From Nocardia exalbida NBRC 100660 (GTDB lineage: Bacteria > Actinomycetota > Actinomycetes > Mycobacteriales > Mycobacteriaceae), in assembly GCF_000308575.1 (NCBI RefSeq), contig NZ_BAFZ01000164.1:29631-93630 (forward strand): a DNA stretch of 64,000 nt, given 5' to 3'. Below the pieces are notes generated by a model. The model saw only the letters and a list, made by a program, of their open reading frames with translations. It searched no databases and had not been told where the DNA came from. Positions 25,345 to 32,991 of the stretch are shown in pieces (positions within the stretch are counted from its first letter, which is position 1; each line of letters begins with the position of its first letter). The translations under genes and the position numbers were made by a program.

Positions 25345-26160
25345 TCAGTCCTGCGCCAGCACCTTCGTCTGGTAGCGCCGCATGCCGCGCAGCCATCGGT
25401 CGTAGTCGGCGGCCTTGTGCCGGTACATGTCCAGCACCTGCGGGTGCGGCAGGATCAGGAAACGCTCTTCGTCGATCGCGGCGATCACGTCGGCCGCAAC
25501 CTGGGCCGGTTCGAGCACCTCACCGGCGCTGGTGACGGCGCGGGTTGCCGCGGCGCCGAGGATGTCCCCGGAGTCCGCACCGAACAGCAGCTTCGTATTG
25601 ACGCCCTGTGGGCACAGGCAGCTGACCCGCACCCCTTGGTCTCCGTAGGTGACGCTGAGCCACTCGGCGAAACCGACCGCGGCGTGCTTGGTGACCGCGT
25701 AGGTGGCCGACCCGATCTGGGTGAGCAGCCCCGCCGCGGAGGCGGTGCTGACGAAGTAGCCCGCACCCCGCTCCACCCATGCCGGGACCAGCAACTGCGC
25801 TGCCCGGATGTGGGCGCGCAGGTTCACGTCGATCGCCAGGCTCCACGCGGCTTCGTCGGCCTCGAGCCCAGGGGCACCGACGATGCCGGCGTTGGCGAAG
25901 TACATGTCGACGGGACCGAAGTGCTCGTCAGCCAACGCGATGAGTTGGCCAATCGCCTCGGTGTCCGATACGTCCGCGCCGGCGGACACCGCGGTACCGG
26001 GATGGTCGGCGTTGATCCGGTCGGCGACGGCCTGAGCGGTGGATGCGTGCAGGTCTGCGACGACTACGCGGGTACCCGCACCGACGAGAGCCCGCGCGAT
26101 AGCGCCGCCGATGCCTCCGCCACCACCGGTGACAATGGCGACCTTGCCTGCAACCTGCAC
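25345..26160 (-). CDS. Short-chain dehydrogenase/reductase
   Basis: A 271-residue classical SDR: TGGGGGIG at 11-18, NAG at 90-92, catalytic Ser in STASAAG near 141, Tyr154 and Lys158 (YAVTK). GTG 26160 is chosen because it precedes the first beta strand (QVAGKVAIVTG); an ATG at 26202 would add an unusual basic leader. It heads the operon with the acyl-CoA dehydrogenase and kinase, and a good operator copy lies about 100 bases upstream. A role in 4-oxo/4-hydroxyacyl-CoA interconversion, as LvaD does, is inferred from context. Confidence 0.85.
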   Translation of the reverse strand: MQVAGKVAIVTGGGGGIGGAIARALVGAGTRVVVADLHASTAQAVADRINADHPGTAVSAGADVSDTEAIGQLIALADEHFGPVDMYFANAGIVGAPGLEADEAAWSLAIDVNLRAHIRAAQLLVPAWVERGAGYFVSTASAAGLLTQIGSATYAVTKHAAVGFAEWLSVTYGDQGVRVSCLCPQGVNTKLLFGADSGDILGAAATRAVTSAGEVLEPAQVAADVIAAIDEERFLILPHPQVLDMYRHKAADYDRWLRGMRRYQTKVLAQD

Positions 26161-26260
26161 TACCGAACCTGCTTTCGTGTCTATGCGGGCGCGCCGCCAC
26201 ATCCGAACGGACGACCTCTACTACCTGCTGGACCCAACGCTGCCCTTGACACCTGTATAG

Positions 26261-26282
26261 TTGAAGTCGACGTCAGTTTCAA
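26261..26282. promoter_or_regulatory. Operator C, 22-bp palindrome
   Basis: TTGAA-GTC-GACGTC-AGT-TTCAA about 100 bases upstream of the SDR-dehydrogenase-kinase operon. Outer arms and core are identical to operators A and B. A TTGACA-like hexamer (CTTGACACC) and TATAGT partly overlap it, so binding would block the promoter. Confidence 0.8.
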
Positions 26283-26372
26283 TATCTGCCACGCGCCGAG
26301 AATCGGCTCGTGTGCCGCCCCATCGCGAGCCGGACATGACCACCGCTCGCCGCACCGAATCAAGCATGGCCC

Positions 26373-27275
26373 TTACACCGCTGCCGCGTGATACGTCTCC
26401 CGATGCTCCGCCCACGGACGCGACCGCTCCTCCGGACTCATCGCCAACAACGCCCGCAACTTCCCCCACGCCACCTCATCGACCGGCGTATACACCTGCA
26501 TCCACGCATTCGGCACCGACGGCAACGACATACTCGTCAAAAACATCTCCAACTCCCCCACCGCCAAATTACGCACCGACTTCGTCCGACTCACCGGCAC
26601 CGCCACATCATTCAACGCCCACAACGACGCGAAACTCTCACTCTCCACACACAACTCCGCGATAAAACCCTCCCACCCCGGATCACCCAAATTCTTCGCA
26701 TACGCCCCACGCAGATACCCCACCATCCGGCGTAAATCATCCCAATTATGCCGGTAGGCGTTGCAGCACTCCGGCGTCAAGAACACGCGACGCGCCACAT
26801 TCCGCTCCCCCGTCAAAAACCCCGGGCACAACGCCTCATACGAAGAGTTATGCGCCAACACGTCATACCTGGCACTCAACACCACCCCCGGCAACGGCTC
26901 CAAGTGATCCAAGATCACCTGCAACTCCTCGGGTAACGCCGATCCGGATTCCACCGAAGGCACCGTCGGCACATCCGCCAACCGATACAAATGCGCCTTC
27001 TCCGCCGCATCCAACGACAACGTCCGCGCCACCGCATTCAAAACCTGAACACTCACATTGATGCTGCGCCCCTGCTCGAGCCACGTGTACCACGTGATTC
27101 CTATCCCGGCCAATTGAGCGACTTCTTCCCGGCGGAGGCCCGGGGTACGTCTGCGCGGTCCAGGCGGTAGTCCTACGTCCTCGGGCGAGATCCGGGCTCG
27201 ACGGGACTTCAGGAAGGCCCCGAGTTCGGCACGCCGGGCCTTGCGGACCGCCTGGACGTCGGCAACATCGGTCAT
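26373..27275 (-). CDS. MmyB-type XRE transcriptional regulator
   Basis: A 300-residue regulator. The HTH is at about 45-75 (TPGLRREEVAQLAG, GITWYTWLEQGR) and the MmyB-like ligand-binding domain at about 105-270 (VILDHLEPLPGVVLSARYDV, CNAYRHNWDDLRRMVGYLRG, LWALNDVAVPVSRTKSVRNL). Such proteins bind small ligands, reportedly fatty-acid-like, through this PAS-like domain. The segment 26441-27096 is nearly identical to the broken copy at 5994-6650. The coding strand of that segment is strongly depleted in C, while the HTH part is not. It often controls a divergent oxidoreductase; here the divergent neighbour is a membrane protein. Confidence 0.9.
   Translation of the reverse strand: MTDVADVQAVRKARRAELGAFLKSRRARISPEDVGLPPGPRRRTPGLRREEVAQLAGIGITWYTWLEQGRSINVSVQVLNAVARTLSLDAAEKAHLYRLADVPTVPSVESGSALPEELQVILDHLEPLPGVVLSARYDVLAHNSSYEALCPGFLTGERNVARRVFLTPECCNAYRHNWDDLRRMVGYLRGAYAKNLGDPGWEGFIAELCVESESFASLWALNDVAVPVSRTKSVRNLAVGELEMFLTSMSLPSVPNAWMQVYTPVDEVAWGKLRALLAMSPEERSRPWAEHRETYHAAAV
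26441..27096 (-). repeat. Long direct repeat shared with 5994-6650
   Basis: About 655 bp nearly identical to 5994-6650, in the same orientation, covering the ligand-binding part of the two MmyB-type genes. Similarity fades at the WLEQGR codons on one side and after the LLA codons on the other. The copies are 20 kb apart and could support recombination deleting the intervening IS-rich region. Confidence 0.85.
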
Positions 27276-27385
27276 CCTGAGATCCTCCCGTACCGTGCCA
27301 CAGGTATCCAGGTGCTGGTAATACCAGTTTCGGAGGCGGGCCGGGCGGGGATGTTCGGTTCGACTTCACTGGGTACGCCTGTGGA

Positions 27386-28741
27386 GTGGTGCGACGGAGT
27401 GAGGTGCTCGAAGGCGTCACGGCGTTCCTGGCCACGGCGGTTGCCGGGCTGCTGCTGGTCGTGCCACTCAGCTTCGGGCGAACCTGCCGTTGCACGCCTT
27501 TCCAGGTGAACCGGCTGGTCCTCAGCGTGCCGCGGGAGGCGGCGATCGGGGTGTCGGTCGCCGCGGTCACGGCGGTGGTCGCGGTCAGCCTGGCCCGGCC
27601 GCGCACCGCGTGGTGGATCGCGCTGGCGGGGACGCTGCTGCTGTTCATCACGCACACCGTCGAAGCGCACAGCTCTTCGCCCGACATCCTGACGACCACC
27701 GCATACCTCGTCGCGATCAGCAGCGGAATCCTGCTCGGCGCGACCGGCGTGGCGGTGCTCGGCCGCCGCGTACCCGGGATGGGGTTCGTCGTTGGCGGCG
27801 CCGGGTGCTTCGTGGTCATCACGCTCTCGCAGGCGTCGGGACTGCTGGGCAATCCGCACCGGGCGACGTCCGAACCGCGCGTGTGGTCGGTGTTCGGAAC
27901 GCAGCCGCTCTGGTTGCTCGCGGCGGTCGCTGTGCTCATCCTGGCGTGCCAGCTGGTCACCCGGCAGCGGTTCACGCCGGAACCCATCTACCCGGAATTG
28001 CCACTCAGCCCGGTCGTCGCCGCGATCGTGCTGGTGATGACCGAATTGGCTGTCGCGGAGTGGCGCTTCCGCCACGGCGGCGGCAGCATCGGGCTCATCG
28101 TGACGGCCGTGTGCACCTTGCTGGCCACGACCGTCGCCGCGTGGCTGCTGCCGCGCCGGGACGGGATCACGATCTTCCTCGCGGTCGCGCTCAGCGCCAC
28201 CGGCAGCACCGTGGGCAACGGGCCGCGCCCGGCGTGGAGCGTGCCGGTGCTGCTCGGTCTGATCCTGCTGGGCTACCTCGGCGGAACCCGCTGGGCGAAT
28301 CCGCTGGTCGGCGCCGGATTGCTCGCCGCTGTCGCGTTGCTGGCCGCCGTTGCCCCGGCCGGTGACATGCGCAACCTCGCCACGGCCGCGCTGGCCGTCG
28401 TCGCGGGGTACTGCTGCGCTTACATCCAGCCCCGAACGGCGGGCAGCATCCTGGCTATCGCCATCCTGTGGCGGCCGTCGACCATCGCGCCCATTCGCAC
28501 CGAATCATTCGACTGGACGATGGTCTCGCCGCACCATCTCGGCGACCGGGGCCCCATCACCGTGGTCTCGGGTTCGGCATGGGCCGGTTTCGCCATCGTG
28601 GTCGGCTGCGGGATCGGACTCGTACTCCGCGCTTTCCCCGAAGACAAAGCGGCTGCGGATCTTCGCGAAACGGCCGCCGAGGCGGGAGATACCGCCGCTG
28701 TAGCGGGGCGGAATGCCGAGAATATCGGTGACTCGACATGA
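27386..28741 (+). CDS. Polytopic membrane protein of unknown function
   Basis: A 451-residue protein with about twelve hydrophobic segments, from TAFLATAVAGLLLVVPLSFG near the start to AWAGFAIVVGCGIGLVLRAF near the end, and a cytosolic Ala/Glu-rich tail. A short C-x-C (RTCRCTP) follows the first segment. No transporter signature is visible. The start GTG 27386 is the best available; 110 bases separate it from the divergent MmyB-type regulator, which may control it. Confidence 0.65.
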   Translation: MVRRSEVLEGVTAFLATAVAGLLLVVPLSFGRTCRCTPFQVNRLVLSVPREAAIGVSVAAVTAVVAVSLARPRTAWWIALAGTLLLFITHTVEAHSSSPDILTTTAYLVAISSGILLGATGVAVLGRRVPGMGFVVGGAGCFVVITLSQASGLLGNPHRATSEPRVWSVFGTQPLWLLAAVAVLILACQLVTRQRFTPEPIYPELPLSPVVAAIVLVMTELAVAEWRFRHGGGSIGLIVTAVCTLLATTVAAWLLPRRDGITIFLAVALSATGSTVGNGPRPAWSVPVLLGLILLGYLGGTRWANPLVGAGLLAAVALLAAVAPAGDMRNLATAALAVVAGYCCAYIQPRTAGSILAIAILWRPSTIAPIRTESFDWTMVSPHHLGDRGPITVVSGSAWAGFAIVVGCGIGLVLRAFPEDKAAADLRETAAEAGDTAAVAGRNAENIGDST

Positions 28742-28758
28742 GCGCGGGCAATGGAGTT

Positions 28759-29043
28759 CTATGCCGTCCGAGCGATCGAAGCGCGCTGTGGAACCGCTCG
28801 GCCGAACGGCATCTGCGGAATCGGGGGTGCGGGCGGGGTGAATCGCAGAATCTCGGGAAAACCCCGAAGTCCACCGGGAATGGGGACTTCTACCGGGACA
28901 TCCGGTGCGCCGCGAAGGGACGGCTGCGCGATGGCGGGCGCGGCGGCGAGTACTGCGGTGGCGGCGACAACCCCGGCTGTCATGACCTGCCACGAACGAC
29001 GTGACGGGCGTCGAACAGGTCGAACATCGGCTTCGAACGCCAT
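28759..29043 (-). CDS. Small exported Pro-rich protein
   Basis: A 94-residue protein with a twin-Arg-containing basic N-region (RRPSRRSWQ), a hydrophobic segment (VMTAGVVAATAVLAAAPAIA) ending in a signal-peptidase-like AIAQ, and a Pro-rich mature part (FTPPAPPIPQMPFGRA). A strong cggaggacc ribosome-binding site precedes ATG 29043. No family recognised. It converges on the preceding membrane-protein gene with a 17-base gap. Confidence 0.6.
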   Translation of the reverse strand: MAFEADVRPVRRPSRRSWQVMTAGVVAATAVLAAAPAIAQPSLRGAPDVPVEVPIPGGLRGFPEILRFTPPAPPIPQMPFGRAVPQRASIARTA

Positions 29044-29246
29044 GCTGCGGTCCTCCGATCTACGTCGGTCGGCCCGGTACGATCCATCCGATGCCACGGG
29101 GACGTCACCGAGCCTCGAATTGATTCGAAACACCACGGTGCTTGCGGTCCACTGGATCCGGGACTCATGCTCCCGCACTCGATCGAAGTGCGCGCCCCGG
29201 ACACTCCCGAACCATATTACGAATCGATAACGCAGCGCGGGTCGAA

Positions 29247-29270
29247 GCGGCCGGTCGTGAAACCGGCCGC
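29247..29270 (-). terminator. Hairpin after the catalase gene
   Basis: GCGGCCGGT and ACCGGCCGC arms (9 bp, perfect) with a 6-base loop, extended by near-matching cgaag/cttcg flanks, just beyond the catalase stop. No U-tract, as is usual for actinobacterial terminators. Confidence 0.65.
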
Positions 29271-29284
29271 CTTCGGCGCGTCCG

Positions 29285-30805
29285 TCAGGCTTTGACCTGC
29301 GCCGACGAGCGAGCCGGATTGGCTTGGCCGGCTGCCTTGGGGTCGCGTTCGTCCTGTTTCGCGCGCACCCCGGCCTCGACCCGGTCGCCGAGGTTCTTGT
29401 CGACATTGCGCCAGTATTCGAAGGCCCGTTCCAGTACCGGTGCGGTGACACCGTTCAGCAGGTGTCCGACGATGTTGTCGACCAGCCGCTGGCGCGCCGC
29501 GTGGTCGAGCACGTCGCGGACCAAGGTTCCGGCCTGACCCCAATCGTCGTCGTCCCGGTGCAGCGTGTAGGCCGAGCGCACGAGTTCGCCGTCGGTGTGC
29601 CAGGTCGCCGGCGGACCCGCGGCGGCGGGATCGGCATGCGGGCCGCCTTTGGAATTCGGCACGTAGACCGGGTCGCCGGGGTTGTGGTGGCGCAGCGCGC
29701 CATCCTTGCTGTACGACCGGACAGTGGTGGCGTGCGGTGTATTGACCGGCAACTCCTTGTAGTTGACGCCGATGCGGTACCGGTGCGCATCGGGGTAGGA
29801 GAACCAGCGTGCCATCAGCATCTTGTCCGGGCTCGGGCCGGTGCCGGGCACCGAATTGCTCGGCTCGAATGCCGCCTGTTCGATCTCGGTGTGGTAATCC
29901 GCCGGATTGCGGTCGAGGGTCATCTTGCCGACGTCGATCAGCGGATAGTCGCCGTGCGGCCACACCTTGGTGAGATCGAAGGGGTTGAACCGGTAGTGCC
30001 TCGCCTCGTCGAACGGCATGATCTGCATCTTCAGGGTCCAGCTCGGGAAGTCGCCGCCTTCGATCGATTCCCACAGGTCGCGGGTGTGATAGTCGGTGTC
30101 CATCGCCGCCATCTGATCACCTTCGTCCTGGGTGAAGAACTCGATGCCTTGATCGGACTTGAAGTGGTACTTGACCCAGAAGCGTTCGCCCGAGGCGTTC
30201 ACCCACATATAGGTGTGGCTGGAGTAACCGTTCATGTGCCGCCACGTGCGCGGGATGCCGCGATCGCCCATCAGCCAGGTCACCTGGTGCGCGGATTCCG
30301 GTGACAGCGTCCAGAAGTCCCATTGCATGTCGTGGTCGCGCAGATTGTTGTCGGCGCGGCGCTTCTGGGAACGGATGAAGTCCTGGAACTTCATCGGATC
30401 GCGAACGAAGAAGATCGGTGTGTTGTTGGCGACCATGTCGAAGTTGCCCTGCTCGGTATAGAACTTCAGGGCGAACCCGCGCGGATCCCGCCAGGTGTCG
30501 GGGCTGCCACGCTCACCGGCGACGGTGGAGAAGCGGGCCAGCATCTCCGTCTTCTTCCCCGGCTGGAACACGTCGGCCATGGTGTAGGCGCTCACGTCGT
30601 TGGTGACCTCGAAGACGCCGAACGCACCGCCGCCCTTCGCGTGTGGCTGGCGTTCGGGCACGCGTTCCCGATTGAAGACCGCCATCTTCTCGATCAGATA
30701 CCAGTCCTGCAGCAGGATCGGTCCATCCGGCCCGACGGTCAGCGAGTGCTCGTCGCTGGGAACCGGGATACCGGCGTCGTCGGTGGTGTGGTTCGGAACA
30801 GACAT
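29285..30805 (-). CDS. katA: Haem catalase (small-subunit monofunctional type)
   Basis: A 506-residue catalase decomposing hydrogen peroxide in the cytosol. Catalytic His55 lies in ERQPHAKGGGAFGVFEVT, Asn128 in VANNTPIFFVRD, and the proximal haem ligand Tyr337 in RWFSYPDAHRYRIG. Length fits the small-subunit clade (no C-terminal flavodoxin-like domain). The distal loop reads GGG where many relatives have GAG, otherwise conserved. The ATG at 30805 follows gagaggag. No adjacent Fur or OxyR-type regulator is seen. A hairpin follows the stop. Confidence 0.95.
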   Translation of the reverse strand: MSVPNHTTDDAGIPVPSDEHSLTVGPDGPILLQDWYLIEKMAVFNRERVPERQPHAKGGGAFGVFEVTNDVSAYTMADVFQPGKKTEMLARFSTVAGERGSPDTWRDPRGFALKFYTEQGNFDMVANNTPIFFVRDPMKFQDFIRSQKRRADNNLRDHDMQWDFWTLSPESAHQVTWLMGDRGIPRTWRHMNGYSSHTYMWVNASGERFWVKYHFKSDQGIEFFTQDEGDQMAAMDTDYHTRDLWESIEGGDFPSWTLKMQIMPFDEARHYRFNPFDLTKVWPHGDYPLIDVGKMTLDRNPADYHTEIEQAAFEPSNSVPGTGPSPDKMLMARWFSYPDAHRYRIGVNYKELPVNTPHATTVRSYSKDGALRHHNPGDPVYVPNSKGGPHADPAAAGPPATWHTDGELVRSAYTLHRDDDDWGQAGTLVRDVLDHAARQRLVDNIVGHLLNGVTAPVLERAFEYWRNVDKNLGDRVEAGVRAKQDERDPKAAGQANPARSSAQVKA

Positions 30806-31420
30806 CTCTCTCCTCTCCTACAAGCCGCGGGCGGAGGGCCGGCGACGGAACCGTCGGGACGAGGGGCGCGAGATCGCGATACCCGGCTGCGAAGTGGCTG
30901 CGGCGGTTCGGCTGGAAGCTCTCCGATCGGTGTTGCAACCGACCTACCTGCCGAGGAGCGCGGCCACGACGGGGCCGAATGCCGACCCCATCCCGTCGGT
31001 CCTGTCGATCGACTTCCCCGGGGTCCGCTGCTCAAACCGCTGCCGACCGGGCGGCGGCGCGCGAGAAGGGCGACCGGATCGACCGCCGGAGGATCGGCCG
31101 CCGACGATCGTGCCGAGCTCTTCGGCGCGCTGGCCGGTGGACGGCCCGGGGTGCGGACCGCGGGCGACGGCGTGGCGGCGGCACCGCTGGACCTCGGGCA
31201 CTCGGTAGGCCGGAAACCTGCGGCCGGAACGCCCGACGCCGGTGTCGTGGTGCAGGCGAGCGCCCACCTGCACGGGACTGCGGCCGTGGTGGTGGCCGCC
31301 GAGCGGAATCTCTGCTGAGCGGCGGCCGACGCGACCTGTTCGTGGACGTCGCCGGCCGCGAAACGGCGTGCGATGCGGGCTGACCGGAATTCCGCCTCTT
31401 GTTGGGTAGATTCCCCCGCG
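30806..31420. other. Long intergenic region, no supported gene
   Basis: About 615 very GC-rich bases between the divergent catalase and MaoC genes. Several overlapping open frames exist, including one ending at 31318, but none has a start with a ribosome-binding site or family similarity. It may be an old eroded gene. Confidence 0.45.
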
Positions 31421-32470
31421 ATGTCCAGACTCCCTACCCCATCCGGTGCGAACGACGTGACCGATGCCGCGCTTCCCGCCTCGATGGTCGGGCGCCGGTA
31501 TCGCAGCAGCGATTACTACGAAGTCGGGCGCGAGAAGATCCGTGAGTACGCCCGCGCGGTGCGCAACCACCACCCTGCGCATCGGTCGGAGGAGGCGGCG
31601 GCCGATCTCGGCTACAACCGCCTGCTCGCTCCCCCGACCTTCGGCGCGGTGCCGGGGTACCTCGCTTACGCCGAAGCGTTCGAGACGATCCTGCCCGGCT
31701 ACGACCTGAGCAGGACCATCCAGACCGATCAGATGATCGAATTCCACCGCCCGCTCCAGGCCGGCGACCGGATCGACTTCGAGATGTGCCTGGACTCGTT
31801 CCGGCACGCGTTCGGTGGCGACCTCATCGGCCTGCGTCAGACCATTCTGGATCAGGACGACCGGCCTGTCGTCACGTCCCGGACCAGTTTGGTCGGGCGA
31901 GCCGACGAGGCTCTCCCGACGTGGTTCGACGCGGTCGTGATGCACGGCGCCCGCCCGGAAGCACGGAAGCAGCGCCGCGCATCCCACCCGCGATTCGTCG
32001 GGGACGGCAGCGAGCCCGTACGCCGGACGCCGCCCGCACCGGCCGGTCCCCATGTCCGGTCCTTCGACACCGTGAGCCTCGGAGCGGAGCTGCCGCCGCG
32101 CGCCCTCACGGTCACCCGGGGCGATCTGGTCAACTACGCCGGAGTCGCGGGAGATCCGAATCCCATCCATTGGAGCACCGCGGCCGCCGCGCTGATGGGA
32201 CTGGAGACCGTCGTCGCGCAGGGCATGTTCACCATCGGGCTCAGTGTGGACTTGCTCACCTCCTGGCTGGGCGATCCCGCCGCGCTGCGCTCCTACAACG
32301 TGCGCCTGACCAATCCCGTCCACGTCGGCGTGACCGGCGGCCGGATCGAGTTCGCGGGCCGGGTGAAACACCTGGACCCGGACACCCGTACCGCCACCAT
32401 CGCGATCACCGCCGAGCACGACGGACGCAAGATCTTCGGTCGCGCGACGGCCGAGGTCGTCCTCGCGTGA
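31421..32470 (+). CDS. Fused MaoC-type dehydratase (HadA-HadB-like double hotdog)
   Basis: A 349-residue protein with an N-terminal FAS1-type dehydratase half (MVGRRYRSSDYYEVGREKIR, YNRLLAPPTFGAVPGYLAYA) and a C-terminal MaoC half with the hydratase motif: YAGVAGDPNPIHWSTAAAAL, then VAQGMFTIGLSVDLLTSWLG. In (R)-specific hydratases the Asp and His of this motif are catalytic. Natural fusions of HadA- and HadB-like halves occur in mycolate-producing actinomycetes, where they dehydrate 3-hydroxyacyl chains. Start ATG 31421 is chosen; an upstream ATG 31373 lies in unlike sequence. Stand-alone gene. Confidence 0.82.
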   Translation: MSRLPTPSGANDVTDAALPASMVGRRYRSSDYYEVGREKIREYARAVRNHHPAHRSEEAAADLGYNRLLAPPTFGAVPGYLAYAEAFETILPGYDLSRTIQTDQMIEFHRPLQAGDRIDFEMCLDSFRHAFGGDLIGLRQTILDQDDRPVVTSRTSLVGRADEALPTWFDAVVMHGARPEARKQRRASHPRFVGDGSEPVRRTPPAPAGPHVRSFDTVSLGAELPPRALTVTRGDLVNYAGVAGDPNPIHWSTAAAALMGLETVVAQGMFTIGLSVDLLTSWLGDPAALRSYNVRLTNPVHVGVTGGRIEFAGRVKHLDPDTRTATIAITAEHDGRKIFGRATAEVVLA

Positions 32471-32631
32471 CCGCACGCCCCGTCCGCGCCGCCGGAATCG
32501 ATGGGTTTGGTCCGGAGCAGCCGGGGCACGTTGGAGGCGGAGCGCGCGCCCGCCGGGGTCGGCGACGCGAACTCGGCACCCGATCGAGCGGGCAACCGGC
32601 CCGCTCGCACCCGAAAGGACCGGTATCTGTC

Positions 32632-32796
32632 GTGGTTGTGCTTCTTGCTGTGATCGGCTCGGCCTCCCTTGCCGTCATCGCGGTTCATGCCACGGTCGTC
32701 GCCCGCAGCTTGGCGGAGCTCCGTTCCCCGCGTCGTGACGGCGCGGTCCTGGGGGCCGAGCGGGACACCGCGCGGCTCACCGGCACCACGGTCTGA
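32632..32796 (+). CDS. Small single-span membrane protein
   Basis: A 54-residue frame from GTG 32632 (gaaagg upstream): one hydrophobic helix VVLLAVIGSASLAVIAVHAT, then a charged tail (RSLAELRSPRRDG, GAERDTARLTGTTV). It could be a real small membrane protein ahead of the signalling genes. No family known. Confidence 0.45.
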   Translation: MVVLLAVIGSASLAVIAVHATVVARSLAELRSPRRDGAVLGAERDTARLTGTTV

Positions 32797-32991
32797 TCAG
32801 CCGCGCCATCCTTTCGGCAGCTTCCCCCTCCGCGCAGGTCGGCACGGTCATGTCTCGGTCAGATGTCGGATCGGATACGATCTTGACTGTTTCTCGGTCC
32901 AGCAAACGGCCGCGGAGATAGTCGGCGTGCGCTGGTGCCGCCCCATGGTGATCGGAGGCCGGGTTGTCGGTGTTCGCCGACGACGGCAATC

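Noticed and set aside
30944..32476. 510-codon minus-strand open frame
   Set aside because: Mostly antisense to the fused MaoC dehydratase and without family similarity.
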